This document shows, piece after piece, positions 60,434 through 64,000 of a DNA stretch of 64,000 bases. The translations under genes and the position numbers were made by a program. How positions within the stretch are numbered: the first letter of the stretch is position 1; the number at the start of each line of letters is the position of its first letter. This stretch comes from Kudoa neothunni. Taxonomy: Eukaryota; Cnidaria. The notes below the pieces were generated by a model. That model had not been told where the DNA came from and ran no database searches. It saw only the letters and a program-made list of their open reading frames with translations. The stretch is from assembly GCA_964304625.1 (NCBI GenBank), contig OZ199838.1, positions 1,860,001 through 1,924,000 of the forward strand, read 5' to 3'.

Positions 60434-61591
60434 GTTGAAAGATAAATATATTTTTGTATTTTTTGAGAAATATCTCAGCGCAAAATATACCCAAACGAAA
60501 CTGGGAAATTCGTGCTAATTACATAAGCGAAAAAGCTTAAAAATAACACAATTATCCTTAAATTTCGGATAAAAATAAGCACTTACAATGATTGCTTGTC
60601 AAAATCATTCATAACCAAGATTTTATAAAAATTATGATGTATTTATTTTTCCTAATATTTATATTTAACTAATTGAATATTTACATTTCTATAAAAAATG
60701 TTTTTAGATAAATACGGCATCCATACTAAATCAATATGTTGTTATCTGTTCGACGCGGCATTACTAATACTTGAATATAGCAAGATATCTAAGAGAAGTA
60801 ATATTTTTACTGAAATCTAATGATACCTAAAATTGTTTTATATATAAGTTATATCAAAATAATGGATTTTAACCTATATCTTTTTCATTTCTCCTGGTTA
60901 TCTGTTCCCCAAAATGCATTCATGTTAATCGTTCATTGGGGGCATTAATGATCTGACACTGCACCGTAAATGAAAATTTAATTTTTAAAAAAATTTTTTT
61001 AATAGAGATAAATATCATACATTAGATAATTCCGCGGGTATAACTGACTTTCTGTCTAGATTCCACATTTTTCGTAATAAATTTAATAACAACCCGGCAA
61101 TATTCTATGCACGTTAAAAATATTGTATTTTTGAATAGACCGTTTATTTTTTATAAAAATTAACTTGATATTATTTGGATTCGAGTTGTAAGTTTTGAAC
61201 TATTGTTACTTTATGCGATTATTAGAACAGAATTAGCTGCTTTCCGATTATCAAATAATGTTGTCTTATTTATACACTGATAGTTTTAACATATTAAATC
61301 CTAAACTTCAAAAAGATAATGCGTAGTCTCATTTACCATTTTGCGCCTTCATAATCTCAGCATTAATAAACTTAAACCCCAACCTTTCTAAACGCCCTGA
61401 AATATTAAAAGAATTGCTATAAATTATTCAATCTATTAATTATCTCTAATGTATGGCAGAAGTTAATAATAATGATTGAATTGGATAATATTGAGAAATA
61501 TTGATTTGAGCAGGGCCGCGCGAATAATAATCCATATTAAATTTCAGTTAGGATCCAAGTTATTGACCCACTCAATTGATTGAGGGACAAT
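60434..61591. other. Intergenic, upstream of the Six gene
   Basis: No gene recognised. It likely contains the regulatory sequence of the Six gene, but no binding site can be named with confidence. Confidence 0.35.
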
Positions 61592-62354
61592 ATGGAGTCC
61601 TTGTCGGAAAATCAAGTTGTTTGTTTGCTTAGATTAGCATTCTATAAAGATAATGCGGATAAGCTTTCCCTATTTCATGAATATTGGGATTCGGCATTCT
61701 TTAAAGAACGCTTCAATTATGAATTTTATTTGCAGGTATCTAACATAGGGACTCTATAGTGGATATTGTAGCATCTTAGTTTGATTAGTATCATCTGTTA
61801 TTAGAATAATTTACTAACTAACTTTTAACGACATTTTTATGTATTTTAGACAAAAATATACGTCGAGCTAAAGAGAGGAAACCATGACATGTTGGTATAT
61901 CTCATAAGAAATAACAATTTTGATAAAAGGTTTCACGAATATTTACAAGTATATTGCAAAATATAATCAGCATATAAACCAAACTATTTATTATTATTAC
62001 ATTTATTCATTATAGAAAGTATGGTATCAATCATTCTATCAGCAGTTTGAGGATTCTAAACGAAGAAAAATAAGTGCTGTGGACCGTTTTCGAATTCGCA
62101 AAAAACATCCTTTTCCTTCAACTATTTGGAATGGAGAACGTATTTTCTATTCATTCTCCGAAAGGTGTGTTTCAATACTCAACGAATATTACGACAAAAA
62201 TAAGTATCCTTGCGGTGAAGTGAAAGAGGAAATAGCAAAAATAGCTGACGTCACTTTAACAAGAGTAACCAATTGGTTCAAAAATCGGCGCCAACGAGAT
62301 CGTGTGAAGCAAACGAAGACCTTCAATAAACCTCCTCCAATTAAGAATATTTGA
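61592..62354 (+). CDS. SIX-family homeobox transcription factor, short (193 aa), three exons
   Basis: Exons 61592-61735, 61850-61948 and 62016-62354 join in phase 0. The SIX domain (about residues 6-100) reads ENQVVCLLRLAFYKDNADKL, YVELKRGNHDMLVYLIRNNN and VWYQSFYQQFEDSKRRK (SIX1: [36 protein letters not shown]). The homeodomain follows: AVDRFRIRKKHPFPSTIWNG (SIX1: [20 protein letters not shown]), YYDKNKYPCGEVKEEIA and VTNWFKNRRQRDR (SIX1: VSNWFKNRRQRDR). Known role: nuclear DNA-binding regulator of sensory, muscle and head development in animals, often with EYA. The protein ends 19 residues after RRQRDR, so the C-terminal activation region of SIX1 (284 aa) is missing. The HPFPSTIWNGE linker suggests SIX1/2, but divergence prevents a firm subfamily call. 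Its presence shows the genome is metazoan. Confidence 0.93.
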
Positions 62355-63758
62355 GATAATGATTTATTCTTTATAGACAGTTTTTGTCGAGTCTATATTT
62401 TGTCTTTGATTAATTTACAATTGTAAATGTTTCTGACTGTTATCATCAATAAATAAATATTTAAAAATATTTATGAGGGGTTTAGGCGCGCAAGAACTAA
62501 TCAAGCAGCACTGATACAGATGGATGCAATAATTTCTTTTAAATAAATAATTATTGATCTCGATGTCACTATTTTTCTAGAATATTTTTACTCTTGTTTT
62601 GAGCTTTAAAAATCTTTTTAATCTTATACAATGATTTCTTAATAAATCAAAAAGCCAAATTATAATTCTAAATTACTCATTAATTTTTGTTATTTATATA
62701 GGAGTAATAAAAATATTAGTGCTTCCATCATAATTTCATTTTTAAATTAGTGATCAGTTAAACGTCTAAAATAACGAAATGTTGGTTATTAAAAATATTT
62801 TTCTAATTAATAAAAAATAATTTATATAATTTGACATAATTGAGGTCTAATAAATTGGAATAATTAAAAATTTTAATGAATGATTCATATTATTGTCATG
62901 TGAGATAAAATTTTTAACTTTAATATAAAATAAAATATATTTTGTTATTAACTATTGAAGAAATTTTATAATAAATCCCATCTTAATTTTTAGTTCAAAT
63001 TATTATTAATTAAAAAATGTATTTCCTTATAAGTTTGGAATAATTTGTATTAGCTTTATAGGTGTAAAAAGTAATTTATTTAAAAATAAAAATACGCTAA
63101 TAAATTAGCTCATTAATAAAGAAATAATTTATTTTGATATCTTCTTACAATACGAATATTTAAAAATATAAATTTTGAAACAATTATCCTTTCTCTAAAT
63201 AGATTACAAGATATATTGACTTCTTCATCAAACTTTAAGTTTAATACGTTTTTTTCAAACATTATGAGTTAGTGTAATGTTATCTTGTATATCTCCTTTT
63301 ATCATTTTTTTAGGATAAAAGCTAGGGTTTACATGAACAGTTGAATTCACGTAGGTATAAAATTTAATCAAATTAAACTGTTTTATATTAAAGTTCTTTA
63401 AGACTTTAGGTATCTGATATGTACTTTCAGAACGATTTAGAGCATAACTCAACCTTCAATAAATGCGACTATCTATTTCTAAAAAATAAGCATAATGGCT
63501 TAGTGTATTTTCCTGGGGATACATTTTTTATTTATAGAAACATTTTTAAATCTTAGAAAATAATCATAACTCAAAGAAGGATAATTGAAATTTTTTAAAT
63601 AGTTACGGTTTAGGAGATATTATTAATTATAACAATAATTAATTCATTATAAAAAATGGAATAACAATTTAAAAAAGTGATATACCAGAATATTTTTTTG
63701 ATGCTTAAATCTCTGCTTACTGAATGGATGGCTCATTTATCGCAAGAAATATAAACTA
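62355..63758. other. Intergenic, downstream of the Six gene
   Basis: AATAAATA at about 62448 may be the poly(A) signal of the Six transcript. Otherwise very AT-rich without recognised genes. Confidence 0.4.
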
Positions 63759-64000
63759 ATGGATATAGATAGTAAAAAGATTATGGATCTTCAAAACTTT
63801 ACATTGAAGATAAGTGAACGCCTAATGTTTTATTTCTAAAACATAGAACATGTGCCAAAAAGGGGTAGAACATCATCCACCAAAGTATCTGCCAACCAAA
63901 GTATTCCTAATCGCTTACTAACGTCCGATGGAAATGGATTGCTCCAGATCGCTCATTTCGATGGAATGTTTCATTATCCAGAATTTAGAAATCCAAAAAA
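63759..64000 (+). CDS. Possible 5' exons of an unidentified gene leaving the right edge
   Basis: An ATG at 63759 opens MDIDSKKIMDLQNFTLKI. A GTGAAC donor near 63812 and a ..catag acceptor at about 63846 (intron about 35 nt) keep frame into KHVPKRGRTSSTKVSANQSI, NRLLTSDGNGLLQIAHFDGM and FHYPEFRNPKK, which is open to the edge. The arrangement basic-Ser/Thr, F-D, P, R-x-P-K faintly recalls the C-terminal part of borealin/Dasra proteins, but this is weak. Intron size and phase agreement suggest a real gene. Confidence 0.35.

Noticed and set aside
1-64000. CRISPR arrays, bacterial operons, ribosome-binding sites
   Set aside because: Spliceosomal introns, a Six homeobox gene and a eukaryotic-style tRNA show animal nuclear DNA; no regularly spaced repeats of CRISPR type were seen.

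Overview
The window is nuclear DNA from an AT-rich animal genome. A Six-family homeobox gene indicates a metazoan. The other recognisable genes are ordinary eukaryotic housekeeping genes: ITPK1, UTP4, polyamine oxidase, WIPI/ATG18, LCMT1, a septin, a nucleolin-like RNA-binding protein, ZC3H15 and tRNA-Leu. Genes are cut by many very short GT-AG introns (mostly about 29-65 nt). UTP4, for example, is split into about 19 exons within 2.9 kb. Small introns, AT-rich spacers and about one gene per 6 kb would suit a reduced, parasitic metazoan such as an orthonectid, dicyemid or myxozoan. That placement is inference; the sequence alone does not decide it. Gene models were assembled by hand by joining exons in frame and comparing with remembered family sequences; no search was run.

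Layout, left to right. 1-549 (-): 5' part of an inositol-tetrakisphosphate 1-kinase gene leaving the left edge. 4.57-5.4 kb: decayed hAT transposase. 5670-8544 (-): UTP4 (cirhin). 9260-10885: two hAT-type elements inserted back to back on the same 8-bp target. 11.45-12.01 kb: a TA/GATA microsatellite and a small hAT-type MITE. 13214-15034 (+): secreted FAD polyamine oxidase, five exons. About 18.66-21.0 kb (+): WIPI/ATG18 PROPPIN with one frame break. 23.3-24.2 kb: decayed Merlin-like (ISXO2-type) transposase. 25609-26944 (+): LCMT1, nine exons. 29454 to about 31.24 kb (-): divergent septin with two frame breaks. 33.0-33.5 kb (-): second Merlin-like fragment. 36276-43201 (+): large, unrecognised type I membrane protein. 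46597-47203: hAT-type element with a target duplication. 48611-50301 (-): nucleolin-like two-RRM protein. 51.34-51.97 kb: second copy of the 10.2-kb repeat. 52269-54044 (-): ZC3H15/DFRP1. 56410-56493 (+): tRNA-Leu(CAG). 56.8-57.37 kb: hAT transposase tail plus terminus. 58368-60433: piggyBac element flanked by TTAA. 61592-62354 (+): Six homeobox gene. 63.76 kb to the right edge (+): possible first exons of another gene.

The genes look like independent transcription units with no operon. They fall in general pathways: ribosome biogenesis (UTP4, the nucleolin-like protein), translation-linked GTPase partner (ZC3H15), PP2A methylation (LCMT1), autophagy (WIPI), inositol phosphates (ITPK1), cytoskeleton (septin), polyamines (PAO) and development (Six).

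The most novel object is the 36.3-43.2 kb gene. It encodes a signal peptide, an ectodomain of about 1,900 residues built of cysteine-containing beta-sandwich-like modules, one transmembrane helix and a very short tail. The modules form three successive copies of a five-module block, and every resolved intron is phase 1.
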